64,000 bases of DNA from Mariannaea sp. PMI_226. Taxonomy: Eukaryota > Ascomycota > Sordariomycetes > Hypocreales > Nectriaceae. The stretch is from the NCBI GenBank assembly GCA_024336345.1, contig JANFOG010000012.1, positions 682,001 to 746,000 of the forward strand, in the 5' to 3' direction. The notes under the pieces are model-generated. The model was given only the letters and a program-made list of their open reading frames with translations. It ran no database searches and was not told the origin of the DNA. Each line of letters begins with the position of its first letter. Positions within the stretch are counted from its first letter, which is position 1. This document shows, one piece after another, positions 33,813 to 45,438 of the stretch. The position numbers and the translations under genes were made by a program.

Positions 33813-36800
33813 ATGGTGACGATGACCTCCTCGACGGATGGCATGGCCGTCGAGAGGCTTGGTCTCACCTTGGTTCATCCGGCTGGCGGGGAGAGTAAAG
33901 AATTCAAGGCCACAGCCAAGTAAGAGATAACCCGCGGGGAATGACTTTTTTTCTGTTCCCCAATAATACGCGATAGGAGCGCATCGAACTAAATAAAATT
34001 TGTTGCAAGCATCATCTTTGTCCATGGTTTGAGAGGCCATCCTCTGAAGACATGGAGCTACACCAAGCAGGCCGCGTTCGAGCCTGGCCCAGAGGCACCT
34101 CGGAATGTTGTCGACAATCTTTCCATAGCCTCGAAGCGGCATGTCTTCTCCAAGATCAAGTTAAAACTCAAGCCATCTTCATCAGATAAGAGGAGCGCCA
34201 CGGGTTCATCTTCAATCAACTCTGATAAGGAACATGTCACAAGAGTATTCTGGCCTGCTGATGTGCTACCAGAGAAAGTACCCAACGCCAAAATTTGGAC
34301 ATACGGATACAACTCCGGGGTTGTCGGCGGCCTGTTCCAAGCTAATAACCAAAACAGTATTCTTCAACATGGTAACGATTTAATGGTCAAGGTTGTCAGA
34401 GAGATTAGCGATGAAGTAAGGAAGCCATTGTCCATTATGAGCGTTTTATCACACCCTTGTTAACTTGACTCTGCTCGAAGAACCCCATCATCTTCGTCGC
34501 CCACAGCTTAGGAGGGCTTCTAGTCAAGGTGGTACGTTGAAAACAGTCGCATCCAACCCAATTGGACCTTGTATCGTATAATCGCTAACAAGTCCACAGG
34601 CATTGAACAGCATGTCCAAAAGCGTAGACAAGAGGAGCAGCCAAACTTTCGATAGAGTCAAAGCTGTGGTCTTCTGTGGTACCCCTCATCGTGGGAGCAA
34701 TGCTGCAGCTTGGGGACGACTAGCATCTAACCTGGTGTCAGCGGCATTCACTGACTCGAATTCGAAGCTCCTGGCAGAGCTGCAAGTCAACGCCGAGGTG
34801 CTAGGTCCCATCCAAGAGGACTTCCTCAAGCTTCTCCATCAGTTCGGAATCCGGGTTCACTCGTTCCAGGAAGGCCGACCATCGTCAGGAATTAAGGGGT
34901 TAAATGAGAAGGTATGTAGTTGTTTTCCCCAAGGTCCTGTAGAAATGGCGAAGAGAGAGCTGATATGCGTGGGTCTCAGGTTGTATACGATATCTCGTCT
35001 ACTTGCGGATGGTCTCTTGAAACTGTCGAGACAATAGATGCCGATCACCGCCAAATGGTCAAGCAACCCGGCACTGAGGTCATTTGTGATGTATTGCGTG
35101 ATATTCACGGCCTAGTCTTGGACGAGGTAAAAGAGAAAGGTATATATATATCCAGCGGATCTTCTTCTTTTTTTTTTCTTTTTTCTTTTGTGTGTGTGTT
35201 TCATTTCACATCACACTGCCAGACGCCAGGCTTACAAAAATTCTCACAGATAAGAAGGCAAAACAGAAGAAGCAGCAGGATGACGATGACTACGACCGGC
35301 CATACATCTATCTAAACCGTTTTTATACTGTAGATTATCACCTATTTCTGTCGAATATCCCTCAGCGGCATCCAAATACCTGTACATGGCTTCTCGACAC
35401 GAATCCCGTCGGCAGGTGGCGCTCCGGAGACGGTCCCAATATTCTCTGGCTCCGGGGATATCCAGGTCTCGGGAAGTCAGTTCTTGCTCGATATCTTGTA
35501 GAAGAACTAAAGTCCGGCAAAGCAACGCCGCAGTCACAGCCTCGTAAGAGCGCGATAATGACCTTCTTTTTCTGCTCGTACAGAGACGAAAAGGCGAAAA
35601 CCGACCATAGTCTGGTTTGCTCCCTCATCCATCAGCTAGTATACTTAAACCCCAGACTGTCCAGGGCCATATCGCGAAAGTTCTTCGTCATTGACCGATC
35701 GGTCACCGAGAATATGAAAGTCCTTTGGGATCTCCTCTTGGATGTCATTGACGCCATCGAAGATGACACACTCTACATTGTCATCGATGCTTTAGACGAG
35801 CTTACTTCGTCCCTGCGGGAACCTTTCCTCACAGAGTTCTTTTCTTTACTCTCCAAAACGACGACAACAGTAAAAGTTGTCATCACTAGCCGGGCCGAAC
35901 CAGATATCGAGAAGGCTCTTGGTCCGGAATCAGTACAGCTCGATCTCAGTAAAGAAAAGAAGAACGGATCTGACGTCTCGGTTTATCTCAAGGACACTGT
36001 GTTTTCTTACGGCGAGGAGAACGGGTTTGGGGAGGAAATGTCAAAGAAGATTCTTGAAGAACTTGTCAGTAGAGCGGATAGCATGTTTCTGTGGGCAAAG
36101 CTGGCATGGGCGTACTTCACTGATGGGGTCGGGTCATGGACTACGTCACTTGTCAAGCAGAAGCTAGAGGAACTGCAAAGACTGCCGCCTGGAATGGATG
36201 TTCTTTACCATCGCATTCTGACAGCCGTGGACAAGCGAGTGAGACTCGAACTACTTCAGGCCTTCCAGTGGATCGTCGTCGCCGCTCGTCCTCTCACTGT
36301 TTCCGAGATTTCTGTTGCTATGGGTCTTCAACATAGACCCCGGCGGGCAGAAAATATCGAAGTCCGTCTGAATATGCAGGCCTTCTTCAAGAAGATGTGT
36401 CCGCATCTTGTCAGAGTCGATGAAAGCGGCGTGATTACCTTGGTCCATCAATCATTCAAAGACTTCCTCCTCCAAACGGCAGAGGTGTCGAGCGGTCCTG
36501 ACCAGGTGGTCCCAAACGAGTTTTTCATTAAACTGGATGTCGCTTCTTATAACTCAGGCCTCGACTGTCTTGGTTATCTTGGAATGACTGATTTTGAAAA
36601 TTGGGAGCCGCTGTGGACAAGAACAACATATTCCCACTCCGTCCGTGACGACATTTCCCCAGTTCTCCCTTTTCTCGACTATGCTCGTAAAAACTACCTC
36701 CGTGAGGACATTTTTCGAGCTTTCCCTTTTCTCGACTATGCTCGTAAAAACTGGGCGTTGCATCTTCACAACATGGATTACAGCGACGAAGCCTGGAGCT

Positions 36801-38275
36801 TCTTTTACGCGACACTGGATAAGAGACAAAAGATGCGGTGGGAGCCCAGCGATCCGCTCATCTTCTACTTGGTCAGGATGAATCTCAGAGGGTTGCTGAG
36901 ACTAGCCTTTAAGGAAGGGCTCGATATGAATCAGCTCAATTCAAGTGGAGAACATATTATCCACGTCGCCGTGCGCGACATCAATAAGACGGATTTCACG
37001 GACGTTTTGTTTTTGCTAGATCTTGGCGCGGATGTCAATGGGAGAGATGCACATGGGCGAACACTCCTCCACCGCCTGACCACTAATGAGAATGTGGAAG
37101 GTATTCGCCAATGGGTTGACATCGCGTTCGTCGACATCAATGCCCAAAACTACAAGGGCGAGACCGTCTTGCACGCTGCCGTCCGCGCTGGTGATTTTGC
37201 GGTGGACATTCTCGACATCTTGCTGTCACACCCAGAGATAGATGTCAACATCTCGGATCACGAAGGCAGAACCCCGTTGTGCCTCGCCACTCACTGGGCA
37301 AAGTATCGAGCAACTGTGAGATTACTACAATGTTCCAACGGCGATGTTAGCAAGAGTTCTCAAGACGGCGAGAACCCGCTTATTAATGCGATCATCCAAG
37401 GCTGGTCTGATGTCGCCCTCGACATTATGGAGAGGCTCGATACAGTCAATTCATTCCGTGACAATGTCGGGCGAAGTATCTTGCACTGGGCAGCGTACAT
37501 GAATATGCCAGATGTGTTCAGGGCTGCGCTCGACAAACAGACTACTCTTCTCAATTACTTCAATAACCGACGCTGGACTCCGCTCCACAGCGTAGCCGAT
37601 GATGGAAACGACGAGCTAGTCCAAGTCTTGCTTGCTCGAGGTGCCTCAACCACCCTCAAAACTAGGTCCGGAGAGACGGCTCTTCATCTCGCTGCCACCA
37701 AGGGGCATTTCCACGTGGTCAGGCTGCTCGTCCAAAGCATGCCAGATTGGGCAGTCAACGCAAAGGACAACAACGGATGGACGGCTCTGCATCGGTCACT
37801 CAGCTCAGGAAGAGACGACATGACCACCTGGCTTCTCGAGCAGAGCGCGATCGACACTGGACTTCGCGATAAGCACGGCAGGAAACCAATCATGTTCGCA
37901 TCGGCGTTTGCGTCCAACGACATGTTGCGAGCGTTCCTGAGGCACTCACCAGAGGATGTGCTCCACGTCGACAGCTTCAAGTATGACCTCCTTCACATGG
38001 CCGCCTTCTACGGCAACAGACCCAATGTCGAGTTTCTCCTCAGCTATGACCATCTGGACCAGGCATCCGAGAACCACTGGGGAAAGCGAGCACTGGATCT
38101 TGCACCGACTGAAGGGTTTGGGGCCATATTAATTGAGCTCGGCTTTACTAATTCGAGCCGCCACCTCGAACAGCTCGCTATAGTGAGGAAGCAGGGGATC
38201 GGGCGCGATCCATATTCCAATCTAAAAATGAGGTCGGGTTCAGAGTGGGCGATCCAAAGTGCGGATTGGCAGTAA
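33813..38275 (+). CDS. fungal NLR: SesB-like hydrolase - NACHT - ankyrin repeats
   Basis: STAND-class receptor; related fungal proteins act in heterokaryon incompatibility and immune-type cell death. Exons 33813-33919, 34010-34415, 34481-34531, 34600-34911, 34980-35139, 35223-38275; all introns GT-AG, product 1362 residues. Residues 1-300 are an alpha/beta-hydrolase of the SesB/SERAC1 type: IIFVHGLRGHPLKTW, VFWPADVLPE, WTYGYNS, nucleophile AHSLGG (Ser180), FCGTPHRGS. The NACHT has the P-loop GYPGLGKS (Lys430) and Walker B LYIVIDALDEL (Asp534), then a winged-helix-like part ending at LVHQSFKDFLL. From about residue 910 come roughly ten ankyrin repeats (for example GETALHLAATKGHFHVVRLLV). A 57-bp duplication sits between NACHT and ankyrins. 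The frame stays open for 64 codons after the TAA at 38273, and that TAA overlaps a GTAAGT donor-like site. Confidence 0.9.
36638..36751 (+). repeat. 57-bp tandem duplication inside the NLR
   Basis: Two adjacent 57-bp copies encode SVRDDISPVLPFLDYARKNY and LREDIFRAFPFLDYARKNW. 29 bases (36667-36695 and 36724-36752) are identical; the rest has diverged. In frame. Confidence 0.85.
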
Positions 38276-39279
38276 GTAAAATACATCGAAGAGAAAGTTC
38301 GTGCAGAAAAGGCAAGGCTCAATTTCGAAGACGGATCTGATGAATACGGTGGTTTGAAGGCACGAATACCGAAAAGCTTAGAGACAAACGTTTACTATCA
38401 TGCGATTTACAGCCCAAAAAATATAGGCCACCCATACGCGAAGCAAGGAGGCAGAAATCCCGAGAAATAGATGATTCTCGAGTTAGTTAAATGAAGGTAT
38501 TCGATTGATTAGCTGGTCCGTATTTCTGTCGGGTGTCGTTGCTGGGGGGGGACATGTTCCTACCTTTACACCTTCTTTCACGAGTCACCTAACGCCCGCC
38601 ACACTGCTTTCACTGCTTTCTCTGACCCTATCTACGACTAGCGACGACATCAGAGGTCGATAGAGAATAGATGGGGCTAGGTGAGCGCAATTGGTCTGGC
38701 TTTTTTCAGGCTATCACTGGGTTTTCTTGTTCTCTATTTTGTTTCTTTTGTGATGAGAGCCAGCGTTAGGTCGTTTTTTGAATGGGATGCCGCGCAAACG
38801 CTATACAGCGATTTTTTGTTTTTCTCCTTTTCTTTTTCTTTCGTCGTTGCTGCATCTTTGATTGGGACGGGTCAAAGAACTTAAAGGGAATTCATTACAA
38901 GATTGTGTATGGGATATCGCAGGACTATCCGCCAACAGTTCACTTAATGCACCAAGTCTGCTCATGAGAACTATGACACGCGAAAGAGAACGTTCGGCGC
39001 ATCACTACATAATTATTTGCACAACAGATAGAATGGATAGAATCGGTATGATTTAAAATAAATATTCAGAAGTATCTTTTCTTTCTTTCTTATTTTGTTT
39101 TCGTATTGCGTGAATAAAATAAAACACAAAGCAAGATAACCCAAGACTGGTGTAGGGTAGGTGTAAATCACTTGTTCCAACTGGACGTAAGTTTATACTG
39201 TCCTCCTTGGTAAAAAGGAAAAATTCTCGAAAAGAATTGCAAAAAGAAAGGATTCCGGTGGAATCAAACCACCTGAGTT
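38276..39279. other. region 3' of the NLR gene
   Basis: 38276-38470 is an in-frame continuation of the NLR frame after its TAA, with protein-like composition (KYIEEKVRAEKARLNFE). The remainder, including T-rich tracts near 38800-38840, shows no gene. Confidence 0.5.
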
Positions 39280-39369
39280 GGACGAACAGGGAATCGAACC
39301 CTGGACCACTCCCAAGTTGTGTCAGACGAAACATGCTAAGGGAGTATTATACCACTAAACCATTCGCCC
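39280..39369 (-). tRNA. tRNA-Ala(AGC) with intron
   Basis: Reading the minus strand from 39369: acceptor GGGCGAA pairs with TTCGTCC, including a G3:U70 wobble, the alanine identity element. The D-arm has AGTGGTATAAT; the anticodon stem CTCCC/GGGAG encloses loop TTAGCAT with anticodon AGC, as in the yeast tRNA-Ala(AGC) anticodon arm. The T-arm is CAGGG-TTCGATT-CCCTG. A 19-nt intron follows position 37, the canonical site. Length with intron is 90 nt. Confidence 0.88.
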
Positions 39370-40720
39370 GGCTTAATTGAAGTCTCGTTACGTTATTCTG
39401 CACCAAGAGGTACAGCGAAAACGAGGAGTTGGACGCAAGACCGCCACAACATTTCTTACAGTCCAACCCACCACTGAAAGGCCGGATTTATTAGCTTGCA
39501 CCTTGTTCAGCTAACTGATGACCAGTCCGGGCTCCAGGGGGTTTCGGTCCTTACTCTTAACTGTTCCAATATCAATAATATGTGTAAATACCCTTGACAA
39601 CGAAACGTGTGACTCGTCTGCTTCGTCATTTAGTTGGCATATTCGATTCGGCATATGTCATGCCGATGTCAAAGCCCAGCCAGCCCCATGCTCAAATAAG
39701 CGGATAGAGACGACAAGGACCTTTTCTTTCTTTTCTTTTTCTTCAGAATCCGGGGGGTTACATTTTCCCCTACGACTCAGAAACCCGCATGAAGAGGGCG
39801 TCCGACCAAAACACTAGTCCAGGAGGCAGAATTCAGGTCAACTATGCATCCCGCATCTGGTAGTCACTGAGATGTTGCAGTAGAGTCGTGTCTCGTTGAA
39901 CTTGGCCTATCTGCCGGAGTTGCACTAGCTGCAGGGGTTTCCTTCAACAAAAGGGCAGCGATGTTACGCTCTTGACAGTTCTAGAAATTCCTTTCATCCA
40001 CCGTCACATGAAGTGTGCAGGGGATGTCAGCCTCTTAGTCACCTGTCCAAAGCTGATACACTGAAGCCACAAGTACTACCATACGTTACGAATTGCGCAT
40101 CTTCGTTTGTTACGTACAACATTTCACAGGAATAGGAATTTCGTCTGCGCTTGCCCAGGGTGATGATGCAAAGTCATGACCTTAAGGAACAACAACAGTT
40201 TTGGGGGCTCGCACTTCCAGCCAATCGCGACATCAGACGATTTTGACGTACAGTCATGAGTGACGACGACAGAGGCTCCGTGCCTTTGAGCGGTGATGGA
40301 TGGCGTCCCGAGATTCCGGCTCATCACAAGTCTAGAGCGCCCGGGCTCAATTTTACGCCTCGGACGGGACGCCACGGGAAAACCGAGGCGCTTGTTGTTG
40401 GTTCTGTGATAGTACTGCGTAGAGCGGCTAGACTTTTTGGAAATTTTGAGAGAAAATGGCTAAGCAAAAATGGGAGAGAACTACTAGAATCGAAAACGAA
40501 TTATGACTGGAAAAAAGATTCGAGTACTGAAAGAGGCTCTTCGCCAAGAGATGACCATGATCGATGGCTGTTTCGCTGGAGAGGCACTTATTCAGCCTCC
40601 CCTTCTAACTCCGTACTACAGTAAACAAAATCCCCTAGATTCCCTGTTCCATCATTCCCCCCCAGTCAATGTCAGCACACGTGGGAAGCATTCCCATGAG
40701 GGGTAGTAATCAGTGGTGGA

Positions 40721-40780
40721 ATGGCTTGATGGCTTGATGGCTTGATGGCTTGATGGCTTGATGGCTTGATGGCTTGATGG
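40721..40780 (+). repeat. 8-bp minisatellite (ATGGCTTG), 7.5 copies
   Basis: Perfect head-to-tail repeats of ATGGCTTG with no mismatch, intergenic. Perfect identity indicates recent expansion. Confidence 0.95.
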
Positions 40781-42168
40781 CGCGCCTTGTCAAGGGCTCG
40801 GCGCACGTGGCGGCTCGTAGTCAATTTACTCCTTGTTACGCCAAAATATATTGCTTTGCGTTGCGTTGCACTGAGTAAAACGTACGTCCACTGTAACACA
40901 TGTTGCGTGTTGAAGCACCGCCACAAGAAGTCATTCAATGCTATCTGCATGTACATATTCAACTTACGAGAGAGACAAGCCTCGGCGCAGAAATGTTCAA
41001 GCATTGCGTCTAAACTTTCTCATTTCAATTTTCCCCCTCCCTAGCACGATATGTTTGCCTCTTTTACAAATGAGAAATAAGTAGAGGCGTCGCCGCCTAT
41101 CGCGCTCATACGTTTTGCATATTGAGCTACTAACTAACACACAACGAGGCTTGCAGACTCGAACCACCCAACCTTTGTAGGTGCCTCAGCTCGCGTACAC
41201 GATTGCGCTTATTGGGACGTGCTGGCGTTGCTCTAGCTTGTGATGTAACTTGGTTCAGCATTGTTGGTGGCTCTAACAATACGCCAAAAAAATTTGCTGC
41301 CATGGACCAGCTGCCAGGTGAGAGAACAGAGGCAGCCTACATGGTAAATGGGCACTGCATAGACGGTCCTGATGTGTTACTACAGTAGAGATGGGAATCC
41401 TTTCAAGTCGTATCTTCTCACGTCAAAGAATAACTGCTTTGACCCTGTTGTGAATCACTCGTCAATCTTAATTCCTAAAGAGATAGAGCGAATCTGAGGC
41501 AGGTGAACTGCCGATAGGATCGGTACTGATCTGTCCTAGGACTCCAGAGTTGACTCCCGACTACTTGCTTCAGAAAGTCGTATCGACTTCCCCCCTATCA
41601 CAACCCCAAGGTACCAACACGGACAATGATGATATCTGAGCGCCCAGTCCCGGAAAATAAGATGCAGCAATGACTCGTTCATGCTCGTGCGGCGACCATG
41701 TACGATGAGTTGGATCGTGGAGTAAAATTCTCCTTGTCGTTTTTTTTTCTTTCTTTTTTTGTTTTGCTTTTTCTGTCTCCGCGTCTCAAGCACGTTCTGT
41801 CCCCTTGCAGACAGGGAACATGCTTGCTCATTTTACAAGTCAAATTGCATATGTCCCCACGATGGAAGCCGTTGACAATACTCAAAACATCCTGGGACAA
41901 AGCAACGAAGTCGAAACTTGTTGTGCTAGAGTCCAATAGTCTCAGAATAACCAGGGGGTGTGGAGTGAGAAGGGGAAGACAAAAAGAAAATAGCTGCTAC
42001 TACACGTTCCATCAAGATAGTCGATACCAAACCACCGGGGAGTAGAGCCAAGCAGATCCGAGATATGGTTGATACGGGCCTTTCCAAGGATCTAAACCAG
42101 CCGGAACACTGGTTGGAAATAAGGCTAGTTGGGCCTTTGGACGGCGCCGGATTCTTACCCGGCCTGGA

Positions 42169-42185
42169 GGGGGGGGGGGGGGGGG
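42169..42185 (+). repeat. G17 homopolymer
   Basis: Uninterrupted run of 17 G. Its length is a likely sequencing or assembly uncertainty. Confidence 0.85.
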
Positions 42186-45100
42186 AGTGCTTACTTGGAA
42201 ATGCCATTGGTGGCGATTCGAGACAGTGAATGGGAACGGCCTCGACAGGTACGAAGCACATTTAAGCGAATTATGAACAGGGTGCCTGGCATTTGTCCCG
42301 GGGGAGTTGCTCAGCTTCTTCCGTACCGAATCATGAATGCCGTGGTACCACATTTAGGACATTCATATCCCCGAACTCTCGTTATTGGAATGCCGTCTAC
42401 TGTGTACGTTGAAGAAACAAGCAATATGACAGGTAAGATCCCTCGTTTGGATCGCCGCTTCAGAGGTACGTTACATGTACTCTCCGCTAGAAGCCCACGG
42501 TAATCGGGATTGATGAGGCTAAACGATCTATACTGTGGCCGGACGATTATGAATTTGCCGACTAATAACAACAGGCTTCACCACACACACTAGTCCAGGA
42601 ACTCGAAGAGATGATGAGACGCTAGTGGGCTAGCCAGAAACCAGTACCAAGCTGAGGGAATCACTCGCACGAATGCCATAATCGCCGATAGTGCCAATGT
42701 CTCGACTCGAGAGTCGTACGATCGACTTTGCCAAGAAGGGGGGTCCCAACCCACACAGCTGCATAGCTTCCCTCAGCACGCCTCAGCACGCCACGATATT
42801 ATCCTAATACTACCCTGCCCTGTCCCGTCCTATCTTGTCCTATCTTATCCTATCTTATGCTATGTATCCTACCCGGTGCATCTACGACAAACACAAGGGT
42901 ACCAGAGAAGAGTCGGCCCGGGCGGAGTGGATACCAAAGGCACAACGCTTAGTCCAACTACTGGCCTCGGCTCCGACTGTGAGCGATCTTGTACGGTATT
43001 AGGAGGGGGGGGATCCGTGTACGGCGCCGTGTTCAGCGTCTTGACCTTTCTTGGGCGCGGCACCGACAAGTGCCCTTCTTTTTCTCGGTGAGCGGAGGGC
43101 GGACGAGAGAGCGATCGTCCGGTAGAGCGAGCGTAGACCGCAGACGGCAATTAGTGTTCGTTCGCCATGGGGCAGGTCAAGGTGAACTAGAGGAAGTGAA
43201 CAGTGCTTTTTTTTATTTGCCTTTTACCCCGATCAACTGGTTCACCAAGCGTCGATAAGCATCACAGGATTCAATCCACATGTTTGTGCACCCTTTTTTG
43301 TTCGCGGGGTTTATCTGGGGGCGTCCGGGGGGAGACCTGGAACATGCCGTTGTGATGTGAAGTCAATATGAGCTCACCCAAGACCCATACAGTACCAATG
43401 TTCATATTATGCCAGCTTGCGTAGTTTTCTCTGTCTCATCCATCGCCAGCACCAGCACGGTCCGAAACCGGGAAAGGATGACGGCATTGTTCAGACTCGT
43501 CCAAACTTCTTCCTTGATTTCCCGAGGGATCGTGAGGCGTCTTGTCAATGGTCCCTGACTAACGAGAAGAAAATCAAGCCGGTCAAAGAATTAAGCTTTC
43601 TCTTGCTCTTCCTATCTCTGTTTACGTTTCCTCCCCCTGATAAAAGTCCCTCAAATTCAGAGGCGTCGTTGCTCGTAACCTCGTACTTACAGTAGTACGT
43701 ACGATGAATGGATCAAAACGCCATTTTTCCAGCAAACGAGCTCTCTAGGCTTAGTGCAACGATCACACTGGGTCGACTGCTGACTCGCGACAGCTGAGAG
43801 CCTAATAAAGGCACCCAAGGTCCCAGTCGTTTGGCCACTCCCGTACGGGACGACAGATCTAATAAGCCACAGTAGCCTATAGGTTGGGGATTCCGACCAC
43901 AGAGGAGGCCTTTCTATCAAAGAGAGGCCAAAGCGCTTCCCCAGGTGCACGCCATCACTCGCTCGCCTCAAAAAGAAAAAGAAAAAAAAGCGAGCAGGGG
44001 ATTCCATGCCTGCCATGCTGTGCCATGGCAGGATTTTTTGGAGATGAAGAATCAGATTCAAGGGGGGAGCCCGGTTACAGATCCAGGGCTTCCCCAGCTC
44101 TGTCAATGATTCTGTTGGCGCGGACTCTTAAATCCGGGCAGACGTGAAGATGGCGTCAGGGTCCAAGCATCTTATTCCGGGTTGATGAAGCATGATTCGC
44201 TTTCTCCTTTTATTTATTATGTATTGTTACTTTTACAGAAGCATTCTTGTACCAAGAATAAAAAAAGAACAATAAAAGAAAGAAAAAAGAAAAGTAAAAA
44301 GGGGACACGAAGTAAGAGAGAGCCCATGATTGGGAATAAAAAATCACCGAGTTTAATTTCATTCCAGAAATTTTCTGTCCTGCAACCACTGGCGTTGGCT
44401 GAATGGGAATCCCTGCTTTCTTGCATCATCCCAAGTTCCGCCCAGCTTTCCGTCCTGCTTTCCCCCCTCATCTGTCTGCGGACTACTGCAGGTAGGCATC
44501 TTTACTAGCGCCAGTGTCCAAACTGCACTCTTACATTGTATGTGCTGTATGTGGTGTAGTTGTTCGCATCATTGGCCAACTTATTACGATAGTATGTCTT
44601 ACTGTCCACTCAGTACCTCTCGGCGCAGCGGGTGGGGAATTTTTTTTTTTGTAAAAGAGGCGTCAAGGATATCCTCCTTCTCCTCAACGGCGACTACTGT
44701 GTACTACCACAGTAAGATGCCGTATTAGCTATTTCGTACTACTTATGCCTATTCCTGCCACTCCCTCTTCTTTCACACCTCCCCTAGTAACAGCAGTAGC
44801 TTCGTCTCCAGCCCTAGCTCTAGTCTGGCTCAAGGTCCAGGCTGCGACTACGACCAGGTACACGACTCGGATCACCGCCCGCCCGTCAGGCTCTTAGAGG
44901 ACCAGGGCTTCTCCAGAAACAACATGGGCATGATGGAGACCACCACGCCCCCCGGGGACGCCAATCGTTGAATGACTGGTACGCATAAGAGATGATGGGA
45001 GGGGGTGAGACTCTCCCTCTCCCTCTCTCTCTCTCCATATTCGCCTTCATAGGTTTAGGTCTGTCTGGTCTTGTATGTACGTATCACATTGATCTCTATT

Positions 45101-45438
45101 ATTAAAAAACCCTCCACTCGCCACGTCCAACACGAACGGGCCCCATCCGTTCCTTTCTTTTTGCTTAAGCTTGTCACTTGTTCCAAGAATCTGGTTCGAT
45201 CCGGTGATTTCTTTTTTCTTTTTTTGCTTCTTCTGCTTATTACTATCCCTCTCTCCTTGCGTTACTCATTTTCTTAACTTTCTTCCTTTCCCCCGCCTTG
45301 GGACCAGCTCGCACGACAGGAAGGACGAACGAGTGATACAAGGCCTGGGTCATCAAAGGGGGGAATTGAAGAAAAAAAGCTGCCAACCAACACACACAAG
45401 AACAAAACAAGCAAACAAGCAAAAGAAAACTTGTCACC

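Larger units (their letters stand above)
39370..45438. other. gene-poor region, 6 kb
   Basis: No protein gene could be supported. Contains an 8-bp minisatellite (40721-40780), a G17 run (42169-42185), a TATCCTATCTT-type imperfect repeat (42820-42870) and many CT tracts. The last 450 bases, with CT-rich then CA-rich leader, are probably the promoter and 5' UTR of the 7-TM gene. Scattered ORFs of 80-140 codons lack family features. Confidence 0.5.

Noticed and set aside
40256..40624. 122-codon ORF on the plus strand
   Set aside because: No family motif, basic low-quality composition, and no promoter or splice context; likely chance.
40721..40780. CRISPR-like array
   Set aside because: Eight-base perfect tandem repeats without spacers in fungal nuclear DNA: a minisatellite.
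41150..41200. T-arm-like motif (GACTCGAACC)
   Set aside because: Flanking bases do not pair as a T-stem and no acceptor or anticodon arm is present.
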